A stretch of DNA of 64,000 bases from NCBI RefSeq assembly GCF_040267705.1, contig NZ_CP158374.1:2914001-2978000 (forward strand), written 5' to 3'. Every line of letters starts with the position of its first letter. Positions within the stretch are counted from its first letter, which is position 1. The position numbers were made by a program, and so were the translations under genes. The notes below the pieces were generated by a model, which was given only the letters and a program-made list of their open reading frames with translations, searched no databases and was not told the DNA's origin. Positions 18,348 through 27,341 of the stretch are shown here, piece by piece. This DNA is from Agromyces sp. G08B096 (GTDB lineage: Bacteria; Actinomycetota; Actinomycetes; Actinomycetales; Microbacteriaceae).

Positions 18348-18581
18348 CTACGCCAGGCGGGAGGCCAGTTCGGCGATCTTGTCGGGACGGAAGCCGGACC
18401 AGTGGTCTTCGTCGGTGATGACCACCGGCGCCTGCTGGTACCCGAGCTCTTTGACGTGCGCGAGGGCGCTCTCGTCGACAGACAGGTCGAGCACCTCGTA
18501 CTCGATTCCCTTGCTGTCGAGGGCGCGATACGTCGCGTTGCACTGAACGCAGGAAGGCTTCGTGTAGACCGTGACCGTCAT
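18348..18581 (-). CDS. nrdH: Glutaredoxin-like electron donor NrdH
   Basis: 77 aa thioredoxin-fold protein with the active site CVQC (residues 11-14) in [17 protein letters not shown] and the typical C-terminal [16 protein letters not shown]. It passes electrons from thioredoxin reductase to NrdE. The ATG at 18581 follows GAGGGGAACCAC. It is the first gene of the operon; the upstream region has two candidate NrdR boxes around a TAGTAT -10 box. Confidence 0.97.
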   Translation of the reverse strand: MTVTVYTKPSCVQCNATYRALDSKGIEYEVLDLSVDESALAHVKELGYQQAPVVITDEDHWSGFRPDKIAELASRLA

Positions 18582-18658
18582 GTGGTTCCCCTCGTCGTTT
18601 CGTGGCTCCTGGAGGAGCCGATTCCCCCGGTGGTGCTGGTGGTGCGTGGTGTTCTTCA

Positions 18659-18664
18659 ATACTA
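18659..18664 (-). promoter_or_regulatory. Candidate -10 box of nrdH
   Basis: TAGTAT on the minus strand, overlapping the first NrdR-like box. A -35 hexamer is not well matched. Confidence 0.4.
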
Positions 18665-18674
18665 CATCTTGTGT
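18661..18674. promoter_or_regulatory. NrdR-like box 1
   Basis: ACTACATCTTGTGT. NrdR boxes typically occur as two copies spaced by about three helical turns in front of nrd operons; the second copy is at 18691. Confidence 0.55.
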
Positions 18675-18690
18675 TCGCCCAAGAGAACGA

Positions 18691-18704
18691 CCCCAAGATG
18701 CAGT
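18691..18704. promoter_or_regulatory. NrdR-like box 2
   Basis: CCCCAAGATGCAGT, the inverse orientation of box 1 (reverse complement ACTGCATCTTGGGG, 11 of 14 matches). The two centres are 30 bp apart. Confidence 0.5.
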
Positions 18705-18798
18705 AGTTACATTCATGTAGTTTTCCACCGGATCATCCACAATCCATCCCCAGCCGGATGCCCCGGTGACCGGCGGATTCTCAAGGGCGAGCCGCTGG

Positions 18799-18807
18799 TT
18801 ATCCACA
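18799..18807 (+). promoter_or_regulatory. Perfect DnaA box in the nrd upstream region
   Basis: TTATCCACA matches the DnaA consensus exactly. TCATCCACA (18733-18741) differs by one base and TTTTCCACC (18721-18729) by two. Confidence 0.5.
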
Positions 18808-19095
18808 CCTGGAACGAATCGCAGATTCTCGGATGTGGATGGAATCCCCGGCGTGTCGCGGCGTGTCGCCGACCCCGACACCTGGGGCGATGACCCGCCC
18901 CGGACCCCTACATATGGTGTTGTGAGACTCATCGTGCCACCACCCGCCGACATCGCCGGATGCCTCGTCCGCGTGTCGCGGCCGGCATCCGGCACCGCGT
19001 CGTCGACGTGTCCCGCACGCCCCTGGATCGGCACGGAACCCCCTCGCGCGCGGCATCCGATCGGCATACCCTGACGGTGCACGCGAGGGGGCGAG

Positions 19096-19893
19096 ATGAC
19101 CGAATACGTGACCAGTGCCGACGGCACGCGCATCGCATTCGACCGCGAGGGAGCGGGCCCGCCGGTGATCCTCGTCGACGGGGCGTTCCAGTTCCGCGCC
19201 TTCGACCCGGCCACCGCCGAGCTGCAGCGGCTGCTCGCCGAACGCGGCTTCGAGGTCGTGCGCTACGACCGCCGCGGCCGCGGCGAGAGCCCGGCCGATC
19301 CGCCGATCACCCTGGCTCAGACGCTCGACGACCTGCGCGCCCTCGTCGACGAGCTCACCGAGGGCACCGACGACGCCGTCGCGCTCGTCGGCAACTCCTC
19401 CGGCGGGTCGATCGCCCTCGCCGCCGCCGCTGCCGGGCTCCCGGTCTCGAAGCTCGTCGTCTTCGAGGTGCCGCTCGACGAGGAACTCGGCACCGACGGC
19501 GCCGACTCGCTCGCCGGCCTGCGCGAGCACCTCGCCGCGGGCGATGCCGACGCGACCATCCGCTACTTCATGCACGGCATGCCGCCCGAGTGGGTCGAGG
19601 GCGCGAGGCGGAGCGACGCATGGCCGGTGATGACCGGGCTCGCGGCGAGCCTCGAACCCGACACCGAGTCGCTGGCGTGGACGCAGTCCGCGGCCCGCTC
19701 AGCGCTCTGGGCCGGCATCGCCGCACCGACGCTCGTCCTCGTGGGCACCGAGACGCTCGACGTCATGCGTCCGGCCGCCGAGTCGCTCGTGGCGAACCTG
19801 CCGCACGCCGAACTCCGCGAGATCGAGGCATCGGATCACCGGTGGGAGCCGCGCTCGATGGCGCTCACCATCGCGGAGTTCCTCGTCGGCTGA
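19096..19893 (+). CDS. Alpha/beta hydrolase
   Basis: 265 aa. Nucleophile elbow VGNSSGGSIAL (about 97-107), preceding strand VVRYDRRGRGESPADPP (about 55-70), acid in LVLVGTETLDVM, and the final His in EIEASDHRWEP. The first helix segment PPVILVDGAFQFRAFDP replaces the usual HG oxyanion sequence with DGAF. It starts with ATG after GAGGGGGCGAG and has no signal peptide. Related actinobacterial proteins are annotated only as hydrolases. Its 3' end overlaps the convergent acyltransferase gene by 58 nt. Confidence 0.85.
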   Translation: MTEYVTSADGTRIAFDREGAGPPVILVDGAFQFRAFDPATAELQRLLAERGFEVVRYDRRGRGESPADPPITLAQTLDDLRALVDELTEGTDDAVALVGNSSGGSIALAAAAAGLPVSKLVVFEVPLDEELGTDGADSLAGLREHLAAGDADATIRYFMHGMPPEWVEGARRSDAWPVMTGLAASLEPDTESLAWTQSAARSALWAGIAAPTLVLVGTETLDVMRPAAESLVANLPHAELREIEASDHRWEPRSMALTIAEFLVG

Positions 19894-21206
19894 GCAGCGG
19901 CGGCGGGCGCCCGAGATCCGGCGAGCGCGATCCAGAGCAGCACCACCGCGGCGAGCGCGGGCAGCGGCGCGAAGCCGATGACGAGCGCCACGCCGACCCC
20001 GACGATGCCGGCGGGCACCGCCAGCCAGACCGGCACGCGGACCCGCGTGCGGGGTGCCGCGACGCTTCGGCCCGTGCCGCCTCGCTCGAACCGGGCGAAC
20101 ACCCGCACGAGCAGGGCGGTCGCGACCGCAGCGCCCACGAGCCACAGCGGGCGGCTCATCCACCACTCGGGCGTGAGCGGCACGGGCAGCGCGACTCCGG
20201 CGACCTCGTGCAGCACCAGCAGCCCGGCCGCCAGACCGACGAACGCGGGCAGGTGCCAGAGGTAGAGGGTCATCCCCCACTCGCCGAACCGGCCGACGAG
20301 CGCAGCCGGCGCCGGCCGCACCGCCCAGCTCCGCAGCCGGTCGCGCACCAGCGAGAACAGCGCGAGCTGCGCCACGCCGAGCAGCACGAGCGCGACGGTC
20401 GGCGGGTTGAGGTTCTGGAACAGGTCGGGCGTATAGGGGCCCGCGAGCGTGATCACGAGGAGCACAGCCACGGCGACGGCGGCGACGAGGAGGCGCGTGC
20501 GACGAGGCATCCGATCGACCCGGCCCTCGGCGAGGAGAAAGCCGAGCTGCTGCACCAGCAGCCACACGAAGAGCAGGTTCGCGAAACCGATGCCCTCGAC
20601 GCCCGTCGCGAAGCGGAGCACGTCGACCGCCAGCACGGCCGCGAGGAGCGCGCCGAAGGTGACGAGCGGATACCGCTCGTGCAGGCGCGCCATCGCGGGC
20701 ACGAGCGCGGTACAGGCGAGGTAGACCGCGAGGAACCACAGCGGCTGACCGATGCGGAAGCCCGCCGTGGCGACCACCTCCGCCGGCACGCCCGCGAGCA
20801 CCAGGCCGGCGAGCGCGGTGGCCACGACGACGACCAGCGCGATGGCCGGCCGCACGAGCCGGGCGAGTCGCCCGCGCACGAACTCGGCCGGCGTGCCGCC
20901 CCGTTCCCGCAGCCGGTGCCACGCCGTCCAGCCGGCGTACCCGCCGATGACGAAGAAGAGGGGCATGACCTGCACGATCCAGGTGGCGGGTGCGAACCCC
21001 GCCCAGCCCTCCATGGCGTTCTCGAGGACGGGCCCGTCGGGTCCGACGCTCACACCGACCATCATCGCGTGCAGCACGAACACGACGACGAGGCATGCGG
21101 CACGCGCGGCGTCGATGCCGGCGTCGCGTCCGGAGCGGCCGGCAGCCGCCACCCTCTCCGGCTCGGAAGGGTCCGCCGGGGCGGCCCGGCCTGCGATCAG
21201 CGTCAC
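19836..21206 (-). CDS. Acyltransferase 3 family membrane protein
   Basis: 456 aa with about ten transmembrane helices. The family signatures are IDAARAACLVVVFVLHAMM near residue 30 with the conserved His, VMPLFFVIGGYAGWTAW, and the arginine-bearing cytoplasmic loop VRGRLARLVRP. Relatives O-acylate cell-wall or surface glycans using acyl-CoA. WEWGMTLYLWHLP-like text (FGEWGMTLYLWHLPAF) near residue 320 is also typical. Both termini are cytosolic and charged. A motif shared with the histidine-kinase promoter lies in its upstream region, so it may belong to that two-component regulon. Confidence 0.87.
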   Translation of the reverse strand: MTLIAGRAAPADPSEPERVAAAGRSGRDAGIDAARAACLVVVFVLHAMMVGVSVGPDGPVLENAMEGWAGFAPATWIVQVMPLFFVIGGYAGWTAWHRLRERGGTPAEFVRGRLARLVRPAIALVVVVATALAGLVLAGVPAEVVATAGFRIGQPLWFLAVYLACTALVPAMARLHERYPLVTFGALLAAVLAVDVLRFATGVEGIGFANLLFVWLLVQQLGFLLAEGRVDRMPRRTRLLVAAVAVAVLLVITLAGPYTPDLFQNLNPPTVALVLLGVAQLALFSLVRDRLRSWAVRPAPAALVGRFGEWGMTLYLWHLPAFVGLAAGLLVLHEVAGVALPVPLTPEWWMSRPLWLVGAAVATALLVRVFARFERGGTGRSVAAPRTRVRVPVWLAVPAGIVGVGVALVIGFAPLPALAAVVLLWIALAGSRAPAAAAQPTRNSAMVSAIERGSHR

Positions 21207-21299
21207 GGGAGGCTCCTCACCCGGGCGGCGTCTCCGCCCTGCCCGGGCAGGTTAGGAACGCGGTACCGAGCCGGGCATCACCCGCCGGAGCCGTTCGCG

Positions 21300-21318
21300 C
21301 CCCCTACCCCGGTACGGG
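21300..21318. promoter_or_regulatory. Motif shared with the histidine-kinase promoter (copy 2)
   Basis: CCCCCTACCCCGGTACGGG, 15 of 19 identical to the sequence at 23512. It sits about 95 bp upstream of the acyltransferase start and just after the response-regulator stop. Confidence 0.45.
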
Positions 21319-21338
21319 CGGCTCCCGGTCGGGGCGGC

Positions 21339-22010
21339 TCAGGTGCCGGGGCGGACCAGACCCGTGTCGTAGGCGAAGACGACCGCGTGGACCCGGTCTC
21401 GAAGCCCGAGCTTCTGGAGGATCTTGCTCACGTGCGTCTTCACCGTCTGCTCGGCGATGAACAGCTCGGCCGCGATCTCCTGGTTCGAGCGGCCGCGGGC
21501 GACGAGCTCGAGCACCTCGCGCTCGCGGGCGGTGAGGGAGGCCAGGAGATGCTCGTCGACGGCCGGCGCGGGAGCCTGCTGCGCCACCTCCTCGATGAGC
21601 CGGCGTGTGACGCTCGGCGCGAGCAGCGCCTCCCCCGCTGCGATGACCCGCACCGCGCGCGCGACCTCGTCGGGCAGCGCGTCTTTCAGGAGGAATCCGC
21701 TCGCCCCCGCCCGGAGCGCCGCATGCACGTACTCGTCGATGTCGAAGGTGGTGAGCATCAGCACCCTCGGCACGTAGTCGCTCGAGCGCGGCGGGGTCTG
21801 CAATGCGGAGGTCGCGTCGATGCCGTTCATCCCGGGCATCCGCACGTCCATCACGACGACGTCGGGCCGGAGCTCGTGGGCGAGCCGCACCGCCTCGGCG
21901 CCGTCGGCGGCCTGCCCGACGACGCTGATGCCGTCCTGCGCGTCGAGCACAGCCGCGAACCCGGCGCGCACCATCGCCTGGTCGTCGGCGATGAGCACGG
22001 TGATCGTCAC
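21339..22010 (-). CDS. NarL/FixJ-type response regulator
   Basis: 223 aa. Receiver domain at residues 1-120 with the acidic pair IADDQ, phosphoacceptor Asp55 in VVVMDVRMPGMNG, and Lys in LLKDALPDEV. LuxR-type HTH at about 155-215 (LTAREREVLELVARGRSNQE, then VKTHVSKILQKLGLRDRVHA). The GTG at 22010 overlaps the histidine-kinase stop by 4 nt (GTGA) and is preceded by GGGAGG. It is the partner of the kinase encoded just before it. Confidence 0.93.
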   Translation of the reverse strand: MTITVLIADDQAMVRAGFAAVLDAQDGISVVGQAADGAEAVRLAHELRPDVVVMDVRMPGMNGIDATSALQTPPRSSDYVPRVLMLTTFDIDEYVHAALRAGASGFLLKDALPDEVARAVRVIAAGEALLAPSVTRRLIEEVAQQAPAPAVDEHLLASLTAREREVLELVARGRSNQEIAAELFIAEQTVKTHVSKILQKLGLRDRVHAVVFAYDTGLVRPGT

Positions 22011-23506
22011 GGAGCCTCCCGTCGTGCGGTGGTCGATGCCGCGGCTCGCGCGCCCCCGGGGAGCACCGCGCGCACCCGGAACCCGCCGCCGACGACGGGA
22101 CGCGCCTCGAGCGCGCCGCCCGCGAGGCGGGCGCGCTCGCGCATGCCGACGAGTCCGTGACCCGGCCGGCTCACACCGCCGCCGACCCCGTCGACGTCGG
22201 GGGCCGATCCAGCGGCACCCACTTCGGCGTCCGTCGGCTCGACGCCATCGGATGCCCCGGACCGGGCGACCGACGCATCGTTGACCACCTCGACCACGAC
22301 GCGTCCGTGCTCCTCGACCACGGTGACCGTCGTCGTGGCGCCGGGCGCATGGCGCAGCACGTTGCTGAGGGCCTCCTGCACGATGCGGTACGCGGCCTGC
22401 CCGACGACCGTGCCGCCGGGGAGGTCGCGCTCGATGAACGCCGTCACCGGCAGGCCGGCGTGCCGGACGCTCGCGACGAGCGCGTCGAGGTCGTCGATGC
22501 CGGGCTGCGGCGCGGTCGCGGCATCCGCATCGGGATCGCGCAGCACAGCCAGCAACTCCCGCATCTCGGCCATCGCATCGCGGGCCCCCTGCGCGATCTC
22601 GGCGAACTCCCCGGCGACCGCCGGGTCGAGCCCCGGCAGCCGGTACGGCGCACTCGTGGCCTGCACCTGGATCACCGACATGCGGTGCGCGACGACGTCG
22701 TGCAGGTCGCGGGCGATGCGCGTGCGCTCCTCCGCGATGAGCCGCCGCTCGTGCTCGACGGCGCCGGCCCGGCGCTCCTCGTCGATCGCGACGGCGAAGC
22801 GGCGCTGGCTGACGGCGATGGCGCGGCCGACGCCGAGGGCCATCGCGGTGATCGCCGCGCTCGTGACCAGGTTCGCCACGACGCCCTCTGGCGTGGTGCC
22901 GCGGTCGGGCAGGAACGCGAGGCCGAGCGGCACGGCGATCATGCCCGCCCAGAGTGCGAGCGAGACGAGGGCGTGGCTGCGCCAGGCGAGGAAGCCGACG
23001 AGCAGCGTCAGGAGGATGATCTGCGGCACGCTCACGGGCCACGGCGTGCTGGCCGGCGCCGCGCCGAACAGGCCGAAGAGCGCCTGCCCGACGAGGAACG
23101 CGGCCACCGCGATCCACGGCCAGCGCAGGGCGAGCGGCAGGCTTCCGGCCTGCAGCAGCGCGATCGCGAAGGCGATGGCGACGTGCACGCCGTAGATGGT
23201 CGCGTCGAGCGGCACCGAGACCGCGAAGAGCGGCACCGCGGCGCTGATGACGATGAACCCGAGGATGATCGTCGACGGCCACGCGTCGCTGTCGATGAGC
23301 CTGCGTCGCGGGGCGGCCGAATCCGGCTCTCCATCGACGGCCGCTCCGGGGGCCGTCGGGCGCGGCGGCTCGGGCGGCAGCGGCGGCTCGGGGGCCGGGC
23401 GCGACCGCGGCGGCTCGGGCGAGTGCGGTGGTTCGGGCGCGGTGGTGGCGATCATGTCCCCAGCCTGTTCGTCACCACCCGGCGGCGCATCCCTCCGGTG
23501 AGCCAT
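22007..23506 (-). CDS. NarL-type sensor histidine kinase
   Basis: 499 aa. A Pro-rich cytoplasmic N-terminus (PPEPPRPTAP repeats, residues 25-55) precedes five or six hydrophobic helices (about 80-230). The HisKA_3 dimerisation helix has ARDLHDVVAHRMSVIQVQ with the phosphoacceptor His near 269. The HATPase domain shows YRIVQEALSNVLRHAP and GHGLVGMRERARLAGG. The membrane domain has no clear extracellular sensor, typical of kinases that sense membrane or wall stress. The ATG at 23506 follows GGGGGAC; an ATG at 23455 is an alternative. Confidence 0.9.
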   Translation of the reverse strand: MAHRRDAPPGGDEQAGDMIATTAPEPPHSPEPPRSRPAPEPPLPPEPPRPTAPGAAVDGEPDSAAPRRRLIDSDAWPSTIILGFIVISAAVPLFAVSVPLDATIYGVHVAIAFAIALLQAGSLPLALRWPWIAVAAFLVGQALFGLFGAAPASTPWPVSVPQIILLTLLVGFLAWRSHALVSLALWAGMIAVPLGLAFLPDRGTTPEGVVANLVTSAAITAMALGVGRAIAVSQRRFAVAIDEERRAGAVEHERRLIAEERTRIARDLHDVVAHRMSVIQVQATSAPYRLPGLDPAVAGEFAEIAQGARDAMAEMRELLAVLRDPDADAATAPQPGIDDLDALVASVRHAGLPVTAFIERDLPGGTVVGQAAYRIVQEALSNVLRHAPGATTTVTVVEEHGRVVVEVVNDASVARSGASDGVEPTDAEVGAAGSAPDVDGVGGGVSRPGHGLVGMRERARLAGGALEARPVVGGGFRVRAVLPGGARAAASTTARREAP

Positions 23507-23511
23507 TCCGT

Positions 23512-23530
23512 CCCCCTACCGTCGTACCGG
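23512..23530. promoter_or_regulatory. Motif at the histidine-kinase promoter (copy 1)
   Basis: CCCCCTACCGTCGTACCGG directly upstream of the kinase start. The near-copy before the acyltransferase gene suggests a binding site for the co-encoded response regulator. Confidence 0.45.
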
Positions 23531-23568
23531 GCTCCCCCCGCTCGGCGCGCCGGCGGACGGGGCATCCG

Positions 23569-24144
23569 TCAGTTCTTCGCGGCCTTCGCGGCCGCCTTCG
23601 CCGCCTGCTTGGTCGCGCGCACCTTGGCGAGCGACTCGGGGCTCACGATGTCGGCGACCGAGCGGAACGAGCCCTCTTCGCCGTAGGCGCCGGCCGCCTC
23701 GCGCCAGCCGGGCGCCTCGAGGCCGCACTGCTTGCCGAGGAGCGCGAGGAAGATCTTCGCCTTCTGCTCGCCGAAGCCGGGCAGCGCCTTCAGCCGCTTC
23801 AGCACCTCGGCGCCCGTCGGCTCGCCCCTGGTCCAGATGGCGGATGCCTCGCCGCCCCAGTCGTCTCGCACGGCCGCGGCGAGCGCCTGCACGCGTCCCG
23901 CCATCGATCCGGGGTAGCGGTGCACGGCCGGCGGCTGGCGGAACAGCTCGACGAGCCGGTCGGGGTCGGTCGAGGCGATGGTCGCCGGGTCGACCGTGCC
24001 GAGGCGGTCGCGGATCTTCTGCGGGCCCGCGAACGCGGTCTCCATGGCGACCTGCTGGTCGAGCAGCATGCCGACGAGGAGCGCGAACGGGTCGGAGCCG
24101 AGCAGCTCGTCGGCGGCCGGGTCATCCGTGATGTGCAGTGCCAT
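23569..24144 (-). CDS. HhH-GPD-type base-excision repair protein
   Basis: 191 aa. The helix-hairpin-helix is KRLKALPGFGEQKAKIFLALLG (about 115-136). The N-terminal DPFALLVGMLLDQQVAMETAFAG is the usual opening of the short actinobacterial HhH-GPD family. The usual catalytic Asp of HhH-GPD glycosylases should follow the hairpin; here the region reads CGLEAPGWREAAG with a Glu but no clear Asp. The C-terminus is an Ala/Lys-rich basic tail (ATKQAAKAAAKAAKN) fit for non-specific DNA binding. GGGAGG precedes the ATG by nine bases. Confidence 0.85.
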   Translation of the reverse strand: MALHITDDPAADELLGSDPFALLVGMLLDQQVAMETAFAGPQKIRDRLGTVDPATIASTDPDRLVELFRQPPAVHRYPGSMAGRVQALAAAVRDDWGGEASAIWTRGEPTGAEVLKRLKALPGFGEQKAKIFLALLGKQCGLEAPGWREAAGAYGEEGSFRSVADIVSPESLAKVRATKQAAKAAAKAAKN

Positions 24145-24265
24145 GCGCCCATCCTCCCACCGGCGATTCCGTCGCCAAAGCGGACGGAAACCGGCCGGAT
24201 GCTTCGCGACACTGGCCGTACGCGGTCGGATGGACCCACCGCACCTCGTCGAAGGGATCGCACTC

Positions 24266-24640
24266 ATGGACTGGAAGATCGAACTCATCTTCGTGCCCGT
24301 CACCGACGTCGACCGCGCGAAGGCGTTCTATGTCGACAAGCTCGGCTTCAACGCCGACTACGACCAGCGGGTCACCGAGAGCCTGCGATTCGTGCAGCTG
24401 ACCCCGCCAGGCTCCGCCTGCTCGATCGCGATCGGCGAGGGCCTCGGCAGCACGATCGAGCCGGGGTCGCTCGATGTCATCCAGGTGGTGATCCCCGACG
24501 CAGATGCCGCGCTCGCCGAACTCCGGGCCAAGGGCGTCGAGGCCGACGGCGTCGACGAGCAGGCCTGGGGCCGCTTCGTCACGCTGAAGGACCCCGACGG
24601 CAACCGCTGGACGCTCCAGCAGCTGCCGCCGCGGGACTGA
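24266..24640 (+). CDS. VOC/glyoxalase superfamily protein
   Basis: 124 aa with two beta-alpha-beta-beta-beta modules: IELIFVPVTDVDRAKAFYVDKLGF at the start and VVIPDADAALAELRAKG, FVTLKDPDGNRWTLQQLP at the end. These are the standard VOC signatures. Candidate metal ligands are sparse, so it could be a dioxygenase-like, lyase-like or binding member. GAAGGGAT precedes the ATG by eight bases. Divergent from the HhH-GPD gene. Confidence 0.88.
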   Translation: MDWKIELIFVPVTDVDRAKAFYVDKLGFNADYDQRVTESLRFVQLTPPGSACSIAIGEGLGSTIEPGSLDVIQVVIPDADAALAELRAKGVEADGVDEQAWGRFVTLKDPDGNRWTLQQLPPRD

Positions 24641-24651
24641 GCGCCGCCCGC

Positions 24652-25710
24652 TCAGCCGTGCGGCGGCGCGGTGCTCGCGCGCACCACGAGCTCGGGCACC
24701 AGCGCCGGCCGCACCGCGTCGGCCGGGGCGCCGTCGAGCGCGGCCAGCACCGCCGCCATGATGTCGCGGCCGAGGCGGTCGAAGTCCTGCCGCATGGTCG
24801 TGAGCGGCGGCGCGAAGAACGCCGCCTCGGGGATGTCGTCGAAGCCGATGACGCTCAGCCGCTCGGGCACCGCCACGCCGGCCTCGCGGCACGCCGCGAG
24901 GAGCCCGAGCGACATCTGGTCGTTGCCGACGAACACGGCGGTCGCCTGCTCATCGGCGAGCAGCGCCCGCCCCGCGGCGTAGCCGGAGCCGGGCAGCCAG
25001 TCGCCGGGCAGCGCCTGCGAGGCCGGCAGGCCGTGGCGGCGGAGCACGTCGGCCCAGCCGCGGCGCCGCTCGGCGGCATCCATCGAATCGGCCGGCCCCG
25101 TGACGTGCCGGATCTCGCGGTGCCCGAGCGCGATGAGGTGCTCGGTCGCCGCCACCGCGCCCGCGTACTGGTCCATCGACACCCGGTGCAGGCCCGGCTC
25201 CTCCTCGGAGGCCACCGCCACGATCGGCAGCCCGGCGTCGATGCCTCGGAAGATCTCCACGGCCTCGCGTTCGCCCGAGATGACGACGATCGCCTCGACG
25301 CGCTGCAGCACGAGCCGGTGCACCGCCTGCGTCAACGGTTCGGCATCGACCGCTCGCATGCTGACCTGGCTGACCGTGTATCCGCCGGCGCGGGCGGCCT
25401 CGTTGAAGCCGAGGGCCGCGCTCGACGGGCCGTAGTCGGGCCGGCCCGCCTGGATGAGCCCGATCTGCCCCGACCGACGGTTCGCCATGGCCCGCGCCGT
25501 CGGGGAGGGCGCGTAGTTCAGTTCCGCGATCGCCTGCTCCACCCGCTGCCGGGTCGCCTCGGCGACCCCGCTCCGCCGGTTCAGCACGCGCGAGACGGTC
25601 ATGTGCGAGACCCCGGCGCGGCGGGCGACGTCGAACATGGTCGGCACCGACGACGAGACGGATGCCCCGGCCGCGGCATCCGCCCGGCTCGTGGCATCCG
25701 TCTCGGTCAT
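24652..25710 (-). CDS. LacI family regulator of the arabinose operon (AraR-like role)
   Basis: 352 aa. HTH in PTMFDVARRAGVSHMTVSRV (about 23-45) with the hinge RQRVEQAIAELNYAPSPTARAMA; effector domain through DIPEAAFFAPPLTTMRQDFDRLG. It lies 28 nt after araA on the same strand, so it is the last gene of araD-araB-araA-lacI. That position makes it the natural arabinose-responsive repressor, acting at GTTAGCGCTAAC (29765) or GTTCGCGCGAAC (29745). The first 22 residues are an Ala/Ser-rich extension without known role. Confidence 0.9.
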   Translation of the reverse strand: MTETDATSRADAAAGASVSSSVPTMFDVARRAGVSHMTVSRVLNRRSGVAEATRQRVEQAIAELNYAPSPTARAMANRRSGQIGLIQAGRPDYGPSSAALGFNEAARAGGYTVSQVSMRAVDAEPLTQAVHRLVLQRVEAIVVISGEREAVEIFRGIDAGLPIVAVASEEEPGLHRVSMDQYAGAVAATEHLIALGHREIRHVTGPADSMDAAERRRGWADVLRRHGLPASQALPGDWLPGSGYAAGRALLADEQATAVFVGNDQMSLGLLAACREAGVAVPERLSVIGFDDIPEAAFFAPPLTTMRQDFDRLGRDIMAAVLAALDGAPADAVRPALVPELVVRASTAPPHG

Positions 25711-25738
25711 CAGACCATCCTCGCGTACCCGGCCGCGC

Positions 25739-27262
25739 TCAGAGGCCCTGCGCGAGGCGGTAGTACGCCTGGTTCCAGCGCACCTCGCGCTGGAACCCGC
25801 GGATCGTGGTGTCCTCGTCGATCACGAGCAGCTCGACGCCCGCCATCTCGGCGAAGTCGCGGAACACGTCGACGCCGACTGCGGTCGTCATGACCGTGTG
25901 GTGGGCGGCGCCGGCCGTGAGCCACGCGGTGGTCGAGGTCTGGAAGTCGGGCGCCGGCTTCCAGATCGCGCGGCCAACGGGCAGCTTCGGCAGCGGCTCG
26001 CGCGGCGCGACGTTCTCGACCACGTTCGCCGTGAGGCGGAACCGGTCGCGCATGTCGGAGAGTGCGACGACGACCGCGGGGCCGGGGCCGGCGGTGAAGA
26101 CCAGGCGCACCGGGTCCTCCTTGCCGCCGATGCCGAGCGGGTGGATCTCGAGCGACGGCTTCTTCGTGGTGATCGAGGGCGCGACCTCGAGCATGTGCGC
26201 ACCGAGGATGAGTTCGTCGCCCGGCGTGAGGTCGTACGTGTAGTCCTCCATGAGGGTCGCCCCGCCGGGCAGGCCGGCGCCCATCACGTTCGCGATGCGC
26301 ACGAGCACCGCGGTCTTCCAGTCGCCCTCCGCGCCGAAGCCGTAGCCCTCGGCCTGCAGGCGCTGCACCGCGAGGCCCGGCAGCTGGCGCAGCGCGCCCA
26401 GGTCTTCGAAGCTCGTCGTGAACGCGCCGAAGCCGCCCTCCTCGAGGAACGAGCGGAGGCCGAGCTCGATCGCGGCGCCGTAGCGCAGCGAGTCGTGTCG
26501 CGCGCCGCCCCGGCGGAGCTCGGGCGCGACGTCGTACTCGTCCTCGTAGACCGCGACCAGCTCGTCGATCTCGGCGTCCGACGCCGCGTGCACCGCGTCG
26601 GCCAGCTCGTTCACGCCCCACGTGTTCACCTGCACGCCGAACCGCAGCTCGGCCTCGGTCTTGTCGCCCTCGGTCACCGCGACGAAACGCATGTTGTCGC
26701 CGAAGCGCGCGAGCTTCAGGTCGCGGGATGCCGCGAGCCCCGCCGCCGCCCGCTGCCACGTGCCGAACTCGCGCTGCACGCGCGGGTCGCTCGCGTGGCC
26801 GACGATCGTCTTCCGCGGCACGCCGAGCCGCGACTGGATGTAGCCGAACTCCCGGTCGCCGTGGGCGGCCTGGTTCAGGTTCATGAAGTCGAAGTCGATC
26901 TCGCCCCAGGGCAGCTCGACGTTCGCCTGCGTGTGCAGGTGCGCAAGCGGCTTCTGCAGCGCATCGAGACCCGCGATCCACATCTTCGCCGGGCTGAACG
27001 TGTGCATCCAGGCGACGACGCCGATGACGTTCGGCGCGGCGTTCGCCTCGAGCATGACGCGCTTGATCGCGGCGGAGTCGGTGAGCACCGGCAGCCAGAC
27101 GACCTTCACGGGCACGTCGCCGGCGGCGTCGAGGGTCTCGGCGACGGTGCGCGACTGGTCGGCGACCTGGCGCAGGGTCTCCTCGCCGTAGAGGTGCTGG
27201 CTGCCGGTGAGGAACCAGACCTCGTAGCCGTCGAGCGAGGTGGTGAGCGGGGTGCGGGGCAT
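25739..27262 (-). CDS. araA: L-arabinose isomerase
   Basis: 507 aa, full length. Converts L-arabinose to L-ribulose. The opening [20 protein letters not shown] is the family hallmark; further blocks are [40 protein letters not shown], and the metal/catalytic region [17 protein letters not shown] and [21 protein letters not shown] precedes the ATG. It follows araB by 79 nt and precedes the LacI gene by 28 nt. Confidence 0.97.
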   Translation of the reverse strand: MPRTPLTTSLDGYEVWFLTGSQHLYGEETLRQVADQSRTVAETLDAAGDVPVKVVWLPVLTDSAAIKRVMLEANAAPNVIGVVAWMHTFSPAKMWIAGLDALQKPLAHLHTQANVELPWGEIDFDFMNLNQAAHGDREFGYIQSRLGVPRKTIVGHASDPRVQREFGTWQRAAAGLAASRDLKLARFGDNMRFVAVTEGDKTEAELRFGVQVNTWGVNELADAVHAASDAEIDELVAVYEDEYDVAPELRRGGARHDSLRYGAAIELGLRSFLEEGGFGAFTTSFEDLGALRQLPGLAVQRLQAEGYGFGAEGDWKTAVLVRIANVMGAGLPGGATLMEDYTYDLTPGDELILGAHMLEVAPSITTKKPSLEIHPLGIGGKEDPVRLVFTAGPGPAVVVALSDMRDRFRLTANVVENVAPREPLPKLPVGRAIWKPAPDFQTSTTAWLTAGAAHHTVMTTAVGVDVFRDFAEMAGVELLVIDEDTTIRGFQREVRWNQAYYRLAQGL

Positions 27263-27341
27263 GGGATCTCCTGGTGCGAGTCGTGGGTGGTCGGTGGGGA
27301 CGGGTCAGTCGCGGCGGCTCGGGCTGGGCTCGGGTCGCCGT

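Larger units (their letters stand above)
18582..19095. other. 514-bp non-coding divergent region between nrdH and a hydrolase gene
   Basis: The nrdH-proximal part holds the promoter and NrdR-like boxes. The middle holds one perfect and two weaker DnaA-like boxes (18721-18807). The right part, up to the hydrolase ribosome site GAGGGGGCGAG, is unassigned; open frames through it have neither a ribosome site nor family-like sequence. Confidence 0.6.

Noticed and set aside
18766..19074. Small gene in the nrdH-hydrolase gap
   Set aside because: The open frames there lack ribosome sites, have no family-like features and overlap regulatory sites.
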